This document shows, piece after piece, positions 19,610 to 28,967 of a stretch of 64,000 bases of DNA. The position numbers and the translations under genes are program-made. The DNA is from Williamsia sp. CHRR-6 (lineage in GTDB: Bacteria > Actinomycetota > Actinomycetes > Mycobacteriales > Mycobacteriaceae). The stretch covers positions 62,001 through 126,000 of the forward strand of contig NZ_JAHCSG010000006.1 in the NCBI RefSeq assembly GCF_018474015.1, written 5' to 3'. The first letter of the stretch is position 1, and the number at the start of each line of letters is the position of its first letter. The notes under the pieces are model-generated. The model searched no databases. It was not told the origin of the DNA and worked only from the letters and a program-made list of their open reading frames with translations.

Positions 19610-20263
19610 ATGGCTCGGATGCGAAAGAGATCGGAGCGGGTGAACCCGCTGGTTTCGGTTTCGGCTGCGTCGGGCGCGTCGCTCGGTGGTGAGTCGGGTT
19701 CACCGGGCACCGCTGCACCATCGGCCGGCGCCTCGACCACTGCGGTCTGGGGAAAGCATCGGGTTCTGCTCCTCAACGCCACCTACGAACCGCTCACCGC
19801 GATATCCATCCGTCGCGCGGTGGTGCTGGTCCTGCGCGAACGCGCCGACGTGGTGCACACCGACGCCGAGGGCCCGGCCATCACCTCCGCCGACCTGTCG
19901 ATGCCGATCCCGTCGGTGATCCGCCTGCGCACCTACGTGCGGGTGCCGTACCGGGCCAAGATCCCCATGACGCGGGCGGCGCTGATGCATCGCGACCAGT
20001 TCCGGTGCGGGTACTGCGGGGCCAAGGCCAACACCATCGATCACGTCATCCCACGTAGCCGCGGCGGTGCGCACAACTGGGAGAACTGCGTGGCCTCGTG
20101 TGCGGCCTGCAACCACAAGAAGGCCGACCGGTTGCTGTCGGAACTCGGTTGGACGCTGCGGGCGTCGCTGACCCCGCCCAAGGGCCGACACTGGCGGTTG
20201 CTGGCCACGGTCAAGGAGATCGACCCGGTCTGGACTCAGTACATCGACATCGGTGCTGCCTGA
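19610..20263 (+). CDS. HNH endonuclease family protein
   Basis: A 217-residue protein. The first 45 residues are Ser/Gly-rich and probably disordered. The C-terminal half has the HNH nuclease: FRCGYCG, the catalytic DHVIPRSRGG, NWENCVASCAACNHKK, so two CxxC pairs that bind structural zinc and the His of the beta-beta-alpha metal motif. The family is kept in one copy at this place in mycobacteria, which speaks for a house-keeping nucleic-acid role rather than a mobile element; the substrate is unknown. No toxin or immunity gene is beside it. Confidence 0.85.
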   Translation: MARMRKRSERVNPLVSVSAASGASLGGESGSPGTAAPSAGASTTAVWGKHRVLLLNATYEPLTAISIRRAVVLVLRERADVVHTDAEGPAITSADLSMPIPSVIRLRTYVRVPYRAKIPMTRAALMHRDQFRCGYCGAKANTIDHVIPRSRGGAHNWENCVASCAACNHKKADRLLSELGWTLRASLTPPKGRHWRLLATVKEIDPVWTQYIDIGAA

Positions 20264-20407
20264 ACCACGGCACTGGGCGTCTCGGTGTCGAGGCGTCGCC
20301 GCGATCGATCTGCAACGACGCTGTGTCGTACCCGACTACGCCCAGAGCGTGCCCGTCGGTTAGATTTTCCCCCAGCAGATCTCGAAGTCAGCTGAAGGGT
20401 ATGGGAC

Positions 20408-20665
20408 GTGAGTATGGAAGATTGGATCGTCTGGATCGGGTTCCCGATCGTGGTCCTCTGCGGAATTTCGGTTCTGGCCTGCATCGTCTCGATGGCATAC
20501 GCCTTCGGTGTGAAGCATGCGAAGTCGGAGAACTACACCCTGGACCAGGAGTGGAAGCGGCCGCCGCTGCTGCTCAGCGCAACCGAGGTCTCGCCGGTCG
20601 CGCCGCCTGCGCACCACGCGGGCCACGACGATCTGATCGGAGGCTCGGCAAGTGGCAAGTGGTGA
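20408..20665 (+). CDS. small membrane protein (Rv2468A-like position)
   Basis: An 85-residue protein with one long membrane segment (WIGFPIVVLCGISVLACIVSMAYAFGV, residues 8-34) and a hydrophilic tail. GAAGGG lies 8 bases before the GTG at 20408, which decides for that start over the ATG at 20414. The gene overlaps the next one by 14 bases. A short membrane protein sits in the same place in mycobacteria. No function is visible; close linkage suggests that it works with the downstream protein. Confidence 0.65.
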   Translation: MSMEDWIVWIGFPIVVLCGISVLACIVSMAYAFGVKHAKSENYTLDQEWKRPPLLLSATEVSPVAPPAHHAGHDDLIGGSASGKW

Positions 20666-21125
20666 GATCAAGCAGGTCTCGGGCAATCTGGACAACCTGC
20701 CCGTCGGCGCGGTCGTCACACCGAGTGGTCGAGTGTCTGCGGCCCGCTGGCCGGGCTCGCTGCCCGAGACGCCGCCGTTCGCCGTCGACGAACTCGTCGC
20801 ACTCGACGAGGCGCTGATCGCCGCGACCGAGAAGACCCATGTGCGCTTCTCCATCTACATCGGTGATCTCGGTTCTGACCCGTTGGCCGCTGCGACCGCA
20901 GTCCTGCCCAGCGTGCTCGAGCCGGCCCATGCGGCACTGATCGCGGTATCGCCCGACACCAAGGACATCGTCGTCGTGTCGGGTGCGCAGGTGGCCTCGC
21001 GGGTCAACGACCGCGTCGCGCAACTCGGCGTCACCGCCGCCATCGCGAGTTTTCGTGGCGGCGACCTCGTGGACGGCCTGATCGCCGCCCTGCGAGTGAT
21101 GGCCACCGCTGTGGAACGTTCCTGA
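20652..21125 (+). CDS. conserved protein, DUF5130/TPM-like
   Basis: A 157-residue protein begun at GTG 20652, inside the end of the preceding gene. FAVDELVALDEALIAATEKTHVRFSIYIGDLGSD, VLPSVLEPAHAALIAVSPDTKDIVVVSGAQVASRVND is the pattern of actinobacterial DUF5130 proteins (Rv2468c type), which resemble TPM domains by their alternating alpha/beta layout. No membrane helix or signal. The role is unknown. A strong stem-loop follows the stop and also faces the convergent pepN. Confidence 0.7.
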   Translation: MASGEIKQVSGNLDNLPVGAVVTPSGRVSAARWPGSLPETPPFAVDELVALDEALIAATEKTHVRFSIYIGDLGSDPLAAATAVLPSVLEPAHAALIAVSPDTKDIVVVSGAQVASRVNDRVAQLGVTAAIASFRGGDLVDGLIAALRVMATAVERS

Positions 21126-21157
21126 GCAGAAGACCGCACTCGGGCGTGATCCCGAAC

Positions 21158-21190
21158 CATCGGCCGCACCCGTGACAGGTGCGGCCGATG
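21158..21190. terminator. bidirectional stem-loop terminator
   Basis: A perfect 13-base-pair stem (CATCGGCCGCACC against GGTGCGGCCGATG) with a 7-base loop lies between the convergent DUF5130-like gene and pepN. There is no T run, which is common for actinobacterial terminators. Confidence 0.75.
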
Positions 21191-21206
21191 TCGTCTGCTC
21201 AGTGCG

Positions 21207-23864
21207 TCATCGCCCGATGACGGGGTCGCGGTCGAACGCGCGCGCCGCCATCGCCCGATCCAGCTCGGCGCAGCCGTCGAGGACCGTTCGACGCACCGTG
21301 TCGGACAACTCGCCGGACAGTGCGGCGTCGATGCGGGTGCGGTCTGCGGCGTCCTGTGCCCACACCGGGAACAGGCCGGCCGCGATGGTCAGTGCCACCT
21401 CGGTGCCCCGGCGTTCTTGCAGCGATCGGATCGCCACGAGATAGTCCGTCGTGTACGGGGCCAGCAGCGTCGCCTGGCCTGGACGGACGAACCCGTCGAC
21501 CATCGAGCGGATCAGGGCGCTGGAGCGGTCCTCGCAGTGCACGATCTGATTCCAGGCCCACGCCTTGGCTGCTGCCGTAGGCAGCGCTGCGCGAGCTGCT
21601 GCCGCCATTCGGACGCCGGTTGCAGTCGGGTCGTCGGCGGCGTAGCGATCGATGATCGCGTTGTCCGGCGCGCAGTCGGGACCAATGTCGACAGCCGGTG
21701 TGTGCTCGCCGGCGAGGTGACCAGATCCAGCCAACGCCACCACGATCGCACCGCGCAGATCGGGATCGACGGCCAGGCCGGGCAATCCCACCCGCGCAGG
21801 GTCGGCGCCGTCGAGCAGAGACCGCGCCAGGGCAGCGGCGGAGCTGTCGAGGACGCCTGCGAGCACAGCCGTGACGAAGGCACGCTGATGGTCGGAGCCG
21901 GGTGCGGCCGAGCGCGCCAGATCGGTGAGCTGGTCACACCACCGCGACCAGCCGACGGTCCAGGCCCACGCTCGATCGCAGTACCGATCGAGCGCCACTG
22001 CGGCGTGCCCGAGAAGCGCTGCGATGATCGGGATCTGGGTCTCGGTGCCCACCGCGGCGAGCACCGCCGCCACGAAGTCGCGGGCCCGGACCCGAGCCGA
22101 CCGGGTCATCTCCCAGCACGACGTCCAGATGACGCTGCGGGTCAACGGATCTGTGATGTCACGCACCCGACGCATCGCGGTACCGACTGCGTCGCCGAGG
22201 TCGACGAGGCAGTAGCTGAGGTCGTCGTCGTTGAGCACGCTGAGCACCCCGACGGCCACGCCGTGCAGTTCTGGCACCGGGGTGCGATCGCCACGTACGT
22301 CCACCTCGGTGCGCGCCACGCGGACCAGGCGCCCCTGTTCGGACCCGGCACCACCGGGGTGATCGTAGACACCGACGGCGAGACGATGCGGCCGCCGATG
22401 CTCACCTCCTTGGGTGCGGACGATGTCAACCGAGGTGAATCGGCCTGCTGTGCATTGAGTCTCGAGTCGGAACTCGTCGACTCCGGTGGTGCTCAACCAG
22501 CGCTGCGCCCAGTCGTCGAGGTCACGACCTGATGTCTCCTGCAGGGCTGCGAGCAGATCGGCGAAGGTGGTGGAACCGAAGCGGTGGCGATCGAAATAGG
22601 TTCGCAGGCCGCGAAGGAACCGCCGCTCGCCCACGTGCGCGACCAGTTGACGGATGACCGCCGCGCCCTTGGCGTAGGTGATCCCGTCGAAATGGGCGTC
22701 CACCACCGCCACGTCGCTGATCCGGGTGGCCACCGGGTGCGTCGTGGGCAGCTGATCCTGTCGATAGGCCCAGACCTTCTCGTCGATGGCGAAGGTGGTC
22801 CACGCGTTGACGTATTCGGTTGCCTCGGCCTGACACCATGCCGCTGCGTAGGTGGCGAAGGATTCGTTGAGCCACAGGTCATCCCACCACGCCATGGTGA
22901 CCAGATTGCCGAACCACATGTGCGCCAACTCGTGGAGCAGGGTGGCTGCCCGCCGTTCGACGACCGCCGCCGTCGCGCGGGAGGTCAGCACGTACCGGTC
23001 GTCGACGGTGACCGCCGCGACGTTCTCCATGGCCCCGGCGTTGCACTCGGGAACGAACAACTGGTCATATTTGCCGAACGGATAGGCCACCCCGAAGTGC
23101 CGGTGAAAGAACGCGAAACCCTGCCGGGTCTCGGCGAAGATGCGCTCGGTGTCCAACGAATCGGCAAGGGAGGCGCGGCAATACAGCCCGAGCGGCACTT
23201 CGGCCAACTCGTCGCGATAGGTGTCGGTGAACCCGACGTAGTGTCCGGCGACCACCGCCACGAGGTAGGTGGCGATGGGTTCGGTGGTGGCGAACACGTG
23301 TCGGCCAGGACCGCTGCGAGCGTCATCACGACGCGCATTCGAGACCACCGACCAGTCCGGCGGTGCACTCACCGAGACCGATACGGCCGCCTTCAGGTCG
23401 GGCTGATCGAAGCAGGCGAACACGCGTGTGGCGTCGGCCGTCTCGAACTGGGTGTGCAGATAGATCCGTGCGTCCACCGGATCGACGAAACGATGCAGTC
23501 CCTCGCCGGTGCTCGAGTACTCGCAGTCGGCCACCACGGTCAGGCGATTGTGCGCCCGCAGGTCCGCCACGACGAGCCCGGATTCGGCTGTGTAGCCACA
23601 GACGTCGAGCGCCACGCCGTCGAGCTCGGCGGAGACGACTCGGCGGGCGATGAGATCGATGAACGTCGAGGCCCCGGGAGTGGCCGTGAAGACGACCGTG
23701 GTGGCGCTTCGGAAGGTCGCTGCGTCGGGCTCGGTCAGGTCGAGATCGATGTCGTAGGACTCGACGGTCACCGTGGCACTGCGCTCGATCGCCTGCTCGT
23801 GGGTCAGGTTCGGCCGACCCAGACCTGATCCGGGGCTGTCGTGGGAGGGGTCGACGGGTGCCAT
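21207..23864 (-). CDS. pepN: aminopeptidase N (M1 family)
   Basis: An 885-residue M1 metallopeptidase of the actinobacterial PepN/Lys-aminopeptidase type. The substrate motif GAMEN is at about 280, followed by the zinc site HELAH-x18-E (LLHELAHMWFGNLVTMAWWDDLWLNESFATY, about 307-335). An N-terminal beta saddle precedes it, and a long all-helical ERAP1-like C-terminal domain follows (about 530-885). It removes N-terminal residues from peptides in the cytosol, downstream of the Clp and proteasome systems. GATCAT lies 7 bases ahead of the ATG and would give a leaderless message. Confidence 0.92.
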   Translation of the reverse strand: MAPVDPSHDSPGSGLGRPNLTHEQAIERSATVTVESYDIDLDLTEPDAATFRSATTVVFTATPGASTFIDLIARRVVSAELDGVALDVCGYTAESGLVVADLRAHNRLTVVADCEYSSTGEGLHRFVDPVDARIYLHTQFETADATRVFACFDQPDLKAAVSVSVSAPPDWSVVSNARRDDARSGPGRHVFATTEPIATYLVAVVAGHYVGFTDTYRDELAEVPLGLYCRASLADSLDTERIFAETRQGFAFFHRHFGVAYPFGKYDQLFVPECNAGAMENVAAVTVDDRYVLTSRATAAVVERRAATLLHELAHMWFGNLVTMAWWDDLWLNESFATYAAAWCQAEATEYVNAWTTFAIDEKVWAYRQDQLPTTHPVATRISDVAVVDAHFDGITYAKGAAVIRQLVAHVGERRFLRGLRTYFDRHRFGSTTFADLLAALQETSGRDLDDWAQRWLSTTGVDEFRLETQCTAGRFTSVDIVRTQGGEHRRPHRLAVGVYDHPGGAGSEQGRLVRVARTEVDVRGDRTPVPELHGVAVGVLSVLNDDDLSYCLVDLGDAVGTAMRRVRDITDPLTRSVIWTSCWEMTRSARVRARDFVAAVLAAVGTETQIPIIAALLGHAAVALDRYCDRAWAWTVGWSRWCDQLTDLARSAAPGSDHQRAFVTAVLAGVLDSSAAALARSLLDGADPARVGLPGLAVDPDLRGAIVVALAGSGHLAGEHTPAVDIGPDCAPDNAIIDRYAADDPTATGVRMAAAARAALPTAAAKAWAWNQIVHCEDRSSALIRSMVDGFVRPGQATLLAPYTTDYLVAIRSLQERRGTEVALTIAAGLFPVWAQDAADRTRIDAALSGELSDTVRRTVLDGCAELDRAMAARAFDRDPVIGR

Positions 23865-24033
23865 TGCTCCATGATCGTCGGTCGGGATGGTGCACCGGTG
23901 GTCGGTGTCCGGGAATTATCGGACCGAGGTGGGCGGTTGCACGGATGTCTGACCCGACGCTGATCGCCACCGCAACCCTCATCCGGGATGAGCGGTCTCG
24001 GTCAGCGCCCGACTTCGTCGCTGAGGAGCTTGC

Positions 24034-24678
24034 ATGAACGCCACCGCCGCCGCACCCGACACCTCCGCCAACACCACCCGCGACCGGGTCGACTTCTGGT
24101 TCGACCCGCTGTGCCCGTGGTGCTGGATCACCTCGCGGTGGATCCTGGAGGTGGAGCAGGTCCGCGACATCGACGTGCAGTTCCACATCATGAGCCTGGC
24201 AGTGCTCAACGAGGGCAAGGACATCCCCGCCGACTACGCCGAAGCACTCAAGAACGCGTGGAAACCGGTGCGGGTCCTGGCCGCTGCGGTGGCCGCACAC
24301 GGACCCGAGGTTTTGGGCCCGCTGTACACCGCGATGGGAACCACCATCCACAACAACGGGATCAAAGACCATGACGAGGCGATCGGGGTGTCGTTGCAGG
24401 AGGCCGGGCTGCCGGCCGACCTCGCCGCAGCCGCCGATTCCACCGAGTTCGACGAGGAGATCAGGGCCAGCCACCATCGCGGCATGGACAAGGTGGGTGA
24501 CGACGTGGGCACCCCCACCATCCACATCAACGATGTCGCGTTCTTCGGCCCGGTGCTCTCGCGTATCCCCCGTGGTGAGGATGCCGGTCGCGTGTGGGAC
24601 GGGTCGGTGCTGTTGGCCGGCTACCCGTATTTCTTCGAGCTCAAGCGCAGCCGCGACGAGGGTCCTCGCTTCGACTGA
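24034..24678 (+). CDS. DsbA-fold mycothiol-dependent oxidoreductase, Rv2466c type
   Basis: A 214-residue thioredoxin-fold protein with an inserted helical domain. The active site is Cys-Pro-Trp-Cys at 27-30 (FDPLCPWCWITSRW), the cis-Pro loop is GTPTIHIN and the ending is AGYPYFFELKRSRDEGPRFD. Those features match M. tuberculosis Rv2466c, a mycothiol-dependent, oxidative-stress-induced reductase that also reduces nitro compounds. The gene is 42 bases ahead of rpiB, as in mycobacteria. A second member of the same family, lacking the second Cys, is at 58096-58707. Confidence 0.85.
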   Translation: MNATAAAPDTSANTTRDRVDFWFDPLCPWCWITSRWILEVEQVRDIDVQFHIMSLAVLNEGKDIPADYAEALKNAWKPVRVLAAAVAAHGPEVLGPLYTAMGTTIHNNGIKDHDEAIGVSLQEAGLPADLAAAADSTEFDEEIRASHHRGMDKVGDDVGTPTIHINDVAFFGPVLSRIPRGEDAGRVWDGSVLLAGYPYFFELKRSRDEGPRFD

Positions 24679-24722
24679 CCGCGATGGTCACCGGGGCGTG
24701 GGCACCTGACACAATCGACGAC

Positions 24723-25196
24723 ATGCGCGTTTACCTCGGTGCCGACCATGCCGGATTCGAACTCAAGAACCTGATCGCCGACCACTTGAAGGCGGCCGGG
24801 CACGACGTCGTGGACTGCGGTGCACACGTCTACGACGCCCTCGACGACTACCCGGCGTTCTGTATTGCCGCGGCCGCAGGTGTCGTCGCGGATCCGGGAA
24901 GCCTCGGAATCGTGTTGGGCGGCAGCGGAAACGGCGAACAGATCGCGGCCAACAAGGTTCCCGGGGCCCGATGCGCGCTGGCGTGGAGTGTGGAGACCGC
25001 ACAGTTGGCGCGTCAGCACAACAACGCTCAGCTCATCGGCATCGGGGGTCGGATGCACAGCACCGACGAGGCTTTGGCCATCGTCGACGCCTTCCTCGCG
25101 ACACCGTGGTCGGAGGAGCCAAGACATCAGCGGCGCATCGATATCCTGGCCGAGTTCGAGAAGACCGGGGTAGCGCCGGAGCTGCCGGCGTCCTGA
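24723..25196 (+). CDS. rpiB: ribose-5-phosphate isomerase B
   Basis: A 157-residue RpiB/LacAB protein: MRVYLGADHAGFELK at the N terminus, the anion-binding GGSGNGEQIAANKVPG, and ALAWSVETAQLARQHNNAQLIGIGGR. It interconverts ribose 5-phosphate and ribulose 5-phosphate in the pentose phosphate pathway. The Ser in GGSGNG rather than Cys is the actinobacterial form with Glu as base. CACAAT at 24710-24715 lies 7 bases ahead of the ATG, which fits a leaderless message. Confidence 0.93.
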   Translation: MRVYLGADHAGFELKNLIADHLKAAGHDVVDCGAHVYDALDDYPAFCIAAAAGVVADPGSLGIVLGGSGNGEQIAANKVPGARCALAWSVETAQLARQHNNAQLIGIGGRMHSTDEALAIVDAFLATPWSEEPRHQRRIDILAEFEKTGVAPELPAS

Positions 25197-25200
25197 CGAC

Positions 25201-25995
25201 ATGCCCGAAGGACACACGATCCACCGGCTCGCCCGGCTGCATCAGCGGCGCTTCCGCAACCAGCAGGTGGCGGTGTCGAGTCCTCAGGGCCGATTCGCCG
25301 AGGAGGCTGACGAGCTCGACGGACAGGTGTTCACCAAGGCGGAAGCCTGGGGCAAACACCTGATCCACCACTACGATTCGGGCGCGATGGTGCATGTCCA
25401 CCTTGGGCTGTTCGGTCGCTTCTCGGATGTCAAGGCCCCCATGCCGCCACCGGTCGGCGAGGTGCGGATGCGGATCGAAGGCGACACCCACGGCGGCGAT
25501 CTGCGCGGGCCGACCGCATGTGAGCTGTTCACCGAAGAGGACCTCGACGCGCTGGTTTCTCGGTTGGGTCCCGATCCGCTGCGTGCCGATGCCGAACCCG
25601 AGCGTGCGCTCCGCCGGATCAGCCGGTCCACCCGCGCGGTCGGGGCCTTGCTGATGGACCAGAAGGTGATCGCCGGTATCGGTAACGTCTACCGGGCCGA
25701 GGTGTTGTTCCGCGCCGGGGTGAACCCCATGCGTGAAGGAAAAGCGTTGGGGGAGCGTGATTTCAACGCGATATGGGATGACCTGGTCGACCTGATGGCC
25801 CTCGGGGTTCGCAAGGGCAAGATCATCACCATCCGCCCCGAGGACGATCACGGTCCCGGTGGCCCGCGCGGACGTCCGCGCAACTACGTCTACCGCCGCC
25901 GGGGTCAGCCGTGTCGGGTGTGCGGCAACACCATCCTCGGTGAGGTGATGGAGGGGCGAAACCTGTTCTGGTGCCCGAGCTGTCAGCCGGACTGA
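25201..25995 (+). CDS. nei: DNA glycosylase/AP lyase of the Fpg/Nei family
   Basis: A 264-residue base-excision enzyme. It begins MPEGHTIHRL, with the catalytic Pro2 and Glu3 after Met removal. The H2TH domain (VGALLMDQKVIAGIGNVYRAEVLF) and a C-terminal zinc finger (CRVCGN...CPSC) are complete. The order and N terminus match mycobacterial Nei1 (Rv2464c type), which removes oxidised pyrimidines. The start is fixed by the invariant MPEG, 4 bases after the rpiB stop, so the two are co-transcribed. Confidence 0.9.
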   Translation: MPEGHTIHRLARLHQRRFRNQQVAVSSPQGRFAEEADELDGQVFTKAEAWGKHLIHHYDSGAMVHVHLGLFGRFSDVKAPMPPPVGEVRMRIEGDTHGGDLRGPTACELFTEEDLDALVSRLGPDPLRADAEPERALRRISRSTRAVGALLMDQKVIAGIGNVYRAEVLFRAGVNPMREGKALGERDFNAIWDDLVDLMALGVRKGKIITIRPEDDHGPGGPRGRPRNYVYRRRGQPCRVCGNTILGEVMEGRNLFWCPSCQPD

Positions 25996-26105
25996 TGGCG
26001 CCGACCATTCGGTAAACCACGCTTCACCTGGAAGAAACATGCGGTGCCAGGCCGTTTGCCACACTGGACGCGCCCCATCCGCCCCAGGCATCGGAGTTGA
26101 GAACA

Positions 26106-27536
26106 GTGGACCATTTCGATCTGGTGGTCATCGGATCCGGCCCAGCCGGGCAGAAGGCCGCGATCGCTGCGGCCAAGCTGGGCAAACGCGCCGCGGTGAT
26201 CGAGCGCCGGGACATGGTCGGCGGGGTGTGCATCAACACGGGCACGGTTCCGTCGAAGACCATGCGCGAAGCGGTGCTGTACCTGACGGGATTGTCGCAG
26301 CGGGAGCTCTACGGTCAGTCCTATCGGCTCAAGGCCGACATCACCGTCGCCGATCTGTCCGCTCGCACCCAGCACGTCGTCGGCAAAGAGATCGACGTCA
26401 TCCAGAATCAGTTGGCGCGCAACCGCGTTGCCCTGTTGATCGGCAGCGCGCGGTTCATCGGCCCCCATCAGATCGCAGTCGACGGTGTCGACGGTGACTG
26501 CACCACCGTGACCGCCGAGAACGTGGTGATCGCGGTCGGGACCCGTCCCGCCCGACCGAGCTCGGTCGATTTCGACGGCGCCACGATCGTCGACTCCGAT
26601 CAGATCCTGGGCATGGACCATGTGCCGCAGTCGATGGTGGTGGTCGGTGCCGGGGTGATCGGAATCGAGTACGCGTCGATGTTCGCTGCGCTGGGCACCA
26701 AGGTGACGGTGGTGGAGAAACGTCCCACCATGCTCGACTTCTGCGACAAGGAGATCATCGAGGCGTTGCAGTATCAGCTGCGCGATCGCGGAGTGACCTT
26801 CCGCTTCTCCGAGTCGGTGAAGACGGTGGAGACGCATTCCGGCGGCACCATCACCGTGCTGGAGTCGGGGAAGAAGATCCCCGCCGACACCGTGCTGTAT
26901 TCGGCTGGGCGCCAGGGCGTCACCGACGAACTCGACATCGACAAGGCAGGCCTGTCCGGCGGTGAACGCGGTCGGTTGGTGGTGAACGAGAACTTCCAGA
27001 CCAGCCAGCCCCACATCTATGCCGTGGGCGACGTGATCGGCTTCCCGGCGTTGGCGGCCACGTCGATGGAACAGGGTCGCCGCGCGGCCTACCACGCGTT
27101 CGGTGAACCGGCGGGCGGTGACTGCGGGGTGCAACCGATCGGGATCTACTCCATCCCCGAGGTCAGCTACGTGGGAGCCACCGAAGACGAGCTGACCACC
27201 GACAACGTCCCGTTCGAGGTGGGTGTGGCCCGCTACAAGGAGCTGGCCCGCGGGGCCATCATGGGCGACTCGTACGGGATGCTCAAACTGTTGGTGCACG
27301 CCACCGACCGCACCCTGCTGGGCGTGCACGTGTTCGGTAGCAACGCCGCGGAGTTGGTGCACATCGGCCAGACGGTGATGGGCTGCGGTGGCACGGTGGA
27401 CTACCTGGTCAACGCGGTCTTCAACTATCCGACGCTGGCCGAGGGGTACAAGGTGGCCGCACTGGATGCGGTCAACAAGATGCGCGCCATCTCCCGGGTG
27501 ATCGGGGCGAGCCAGGAACACGAGTTGGGGGTCTGA
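26106..27536 (+). CDS. sthA: soluble pyridine nucleotide transhydrogenase
   Basis: A 476-residue flavoprotein disulfide reductase-like enzyme: FAD motif [15 protein letters not shown](P) motif [22 protein letters not shown] motif [12 protein letters not shown] and a dimerisation domain. Where lipoamide dehydrogenase has a Cys-x4-Cys pair, this protein has [10 protein letters not shown] with only one Cys, as expected for SthA, which moves hydride between NADPH and NAD without a disulfide. GGAG at 26093-26096 is 9 bases before the GTG at 26106, which I prefer to the TTG at 26097. Confidence 0.9.
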   Translation: MDHFDLVVIGSGPAGQKAAIAAAKLGKRAAVIERRDMVGGVCINTGTVPSKTMREAVLYLTGLSQRELYGQSYRLKADITVADLSARTQHVVGKEIDVIQNQLARNRVALLIGSARFIGPHQIAVDGVDGDCTTVTAENVVIAVGTRPARPSSVDFDGATIVDSDQILGMDHVPQSMVVVGAGVIGIEYASMFAALGTKVTVVEKRPTMLDFCDKEIIEALQYQLRDRGVTFRFSESVKTVETHSGGTITVLESGKKIPADTVLYSAGRQGVTDELDIDKAGLSGGERGRLVVNENFQTSQPHIYAVGDVIGFPALAATSMEQGRRAAYHAFGEPAGGDCGVQPIGIYSIPEVSYVGATEDELTTDNVPFEVGVARYKELARGAIMGDSYGMLKLLVHATDRTLLGVHVFGSNAAELVHIGQTVMGCGGTVDYLVNAVFNYPTLAEGYKVAALDAVNKMRAISRVIGASQEHELGV

Positions 27537-27555
27537 CCGCCCCCTGAGGGGTCAG
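27533..27555. terminator. short stem between convergent sthA and ldt
   Basis: CTGACC at 27533 can pair with GGTCAG ending at 27555 around a C/G-rich loop, and the element covers both stop codons of the convergent genes. The stem is only 6 base pairs with a partly paired loop, so the call is weak. Confidence 0.35.
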
Positions 27556-28253
27556 CTGCCGGGGACGTACTGCCCGCCGATGGTGCCGCGCACCACGATC
27601 GGGGTTCCCGACGGGAAGTTCTCGTAGGCCCACCGCGCGTTGTCGAGGTTGACGTTGATGCACCCGTGGCTGACGTTGGACCGGCCCTGCTGTTCGACCG
27701 ACCACGGTGCCCCGTGCAGGAAGATGCCATCCCAGCTCATCCGGATGGCGTACTCGACGTAGGTCCGGTAGCCGCCGGGCGAGTCGATCGGGACGCCGTA
27801 GGTGGACGAGTCCATGTACATGTCGCGGTACTTCTCCTTGGTGAAGTACACGCCGTTGGGGGTCGGGTGGTTGCTCGACCCCATCGAGATCGGCATGGTC
27901 CGCACGACCTTGCCGTTGTGCCACACCGTGAGCTGGTGGGAGGCATCGTCGGCCAACGCAACCCAGCCGGTCTTGGTGGCCACCGGGGGCGCGGGTTGTG
28001 CCGGATCCGGCGCCGGCGCGGGCGCCGGCGGCTTCGGAGCCGGTGTGGGGGCGGGTTTGATCGGGGCCGGGAACAGCGGTCGCAGGAAGTCCGGCAGGGG
28101 GACGCCGGGCAGCCCGGGCACCGTGGGTGGGGGAGCCGTGGGTGCGGCGTCGGCGACGGCGGGGGCGACGCCGAGGACCACCGCACCGCTCACCGCGATG
28201 GTGACGGTGCGAAGAGCGATTCGGTGAGATCGGGAGGACCTGGTGGGTGACAC
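27552..28253 (-). CDS. L,D-transpeptidase (YkuD family)
   Basis: A 233-residue exported enzyme. A signal peptide with cleavage near ADA/APT (about residue 37) is followed by a Pro/Ala linker (40-92) and the YkuD catalytic domain. HGAPWSVEQQGRSNVSHGCINV carries His180, His196 and the nucleophile Cys198. It forms 3-3 crosslinks in peptidoglycan or attaches proteins to it. Unlike the large mycobacterial LdtA/LdtB, there is no immunoglobulin-like domain in front; the short Pro-rich form with no Ig domain is common in Gordonia-type genera. Confidence 0.88.
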   Translation of the reverse strand: MSPTRSSRSHRIALRTVTIAVSGAVVLGVAPAVADAAPTAPPPTVPGLPGVPLPDFLRPLFPAPIKPAPTPAPKPPAPAPAPDPAQPAPPVATKTGWVALADDASHQLTVWHNGKVVRTMPISMGSSNHPTPNGVYFTKEKYRDMYMDSSTYGVPIDSPGGYRTYVEYAIRMSWDGIFLHGAPWSVEQQGRSNVSHGCINVNLDNARWAYENFPSGTPIVVRGTIGGQYVPGS

Positions 28254-28440
28254 TTCGGAGAACCTGACTTTCGGGTGGCGGCAATGTCAACGCCCATCAG
28301 CGCGCGTCGGGACCTCATCGTGGCACGGGGCCACCGGGGACCCAACCCGACGCTCCGATGACTGAGGCGAAACACGGTCAATGAGGCTGTTGTGGCCGAT
28401 GTGTCGCCGTCGGTCCCGCGAAACGCCGGCCGATACGCAC

Positions 28441-28479
28441 CCGGCCCCGGTGTCCGAACTGCTCGGACGCCGGGGCCGG
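28441..28479 (-). terminator. terminator of tRNA-Gly
   Basis: A 17-base-pair hairpin (CCGGCCCCGG-T-GTCCGA against TCGGAC-G-CCGGGGCCGG, one T-G wobble) with a 5-base loop lies 9 bases beyond the 3' end of the minus-strand tRNA-Gly. There is no T run. Confidence 0.75.
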
Positions 28480-28487
28480 GTGGGTGG

Positions 28488-28558
28488 AGCGGGTGACGGG
28501 AATCGAACCCGCGTAGCTAGTTTGGAAGACTAGGGCTCTACCATTGAGCTACACCCGC
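28488..28558 (-). tRNA. tRNA-Gly (anticodon UCC)
   Basis: A 71-base minus-strand cloverleaf: acceptor GCGGGTG paired with CACCCGC, discriminator T, D arm AGCTCAATGGTAGAGC, anticodon loop CTTCCAA giving UCC, T arm CGGGTTCGATTCCCG. CCA is not encoded. Confidence 0.95.
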
Positions 28559-28807
28559 GGAGCACGCTGCGTCCGGTGGGATCGCCTCCGGGCCGCCGCA
28601 TGCGCCTGCAAACGCTACCGCACTGCGAACGCGGATCGAAACCCGCACCTCGCGGACTCCTGCCCTGCGGCTGACCGGGCTACTCCGGTGACCGATTCTC
28701 CGCGGTGCGCGGCCTACCCGTACTATTCGTGTGTTGCCTTGCCACGGTGTCCGGCCCTCGTCGAGCCGCCGGTCACGACCGCCGTCTGCGGTCATGCGCA
28801 GGGTTTC

Positions 28808-28881
28808 CGGGATGTGGCGCAGCTTGGTAGCGCATCCGCTTTGGGAGCGGAGGGTCGCAGGTTCAAATCCTGTCATCCCGA
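28808..28881 (+). tRNA. tRNA-Pro (anticodon UGG)
   Basis: A 74-base plus-strand cloverleaf: acceptor CGGGATG paired with CATCCCG, discriminator A, D arm GCGCAGCTTGGTAGCGC, anticodon loop TTTGGGA giving UGG, T arm CAGGTTCAAATCCTG. It stands directly before tig, as tRNA-Pro does in many related genomes. Confidence 0.96.
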
Positions 28882-28967
28882 CCCTCGAACCGCTGCCCGT
28901 GAGGCATGCGGTCGAAACCGATGTCCGCCGTTCGGTCGACATCGTCACCAGCTAAGGAGTCAAGTTC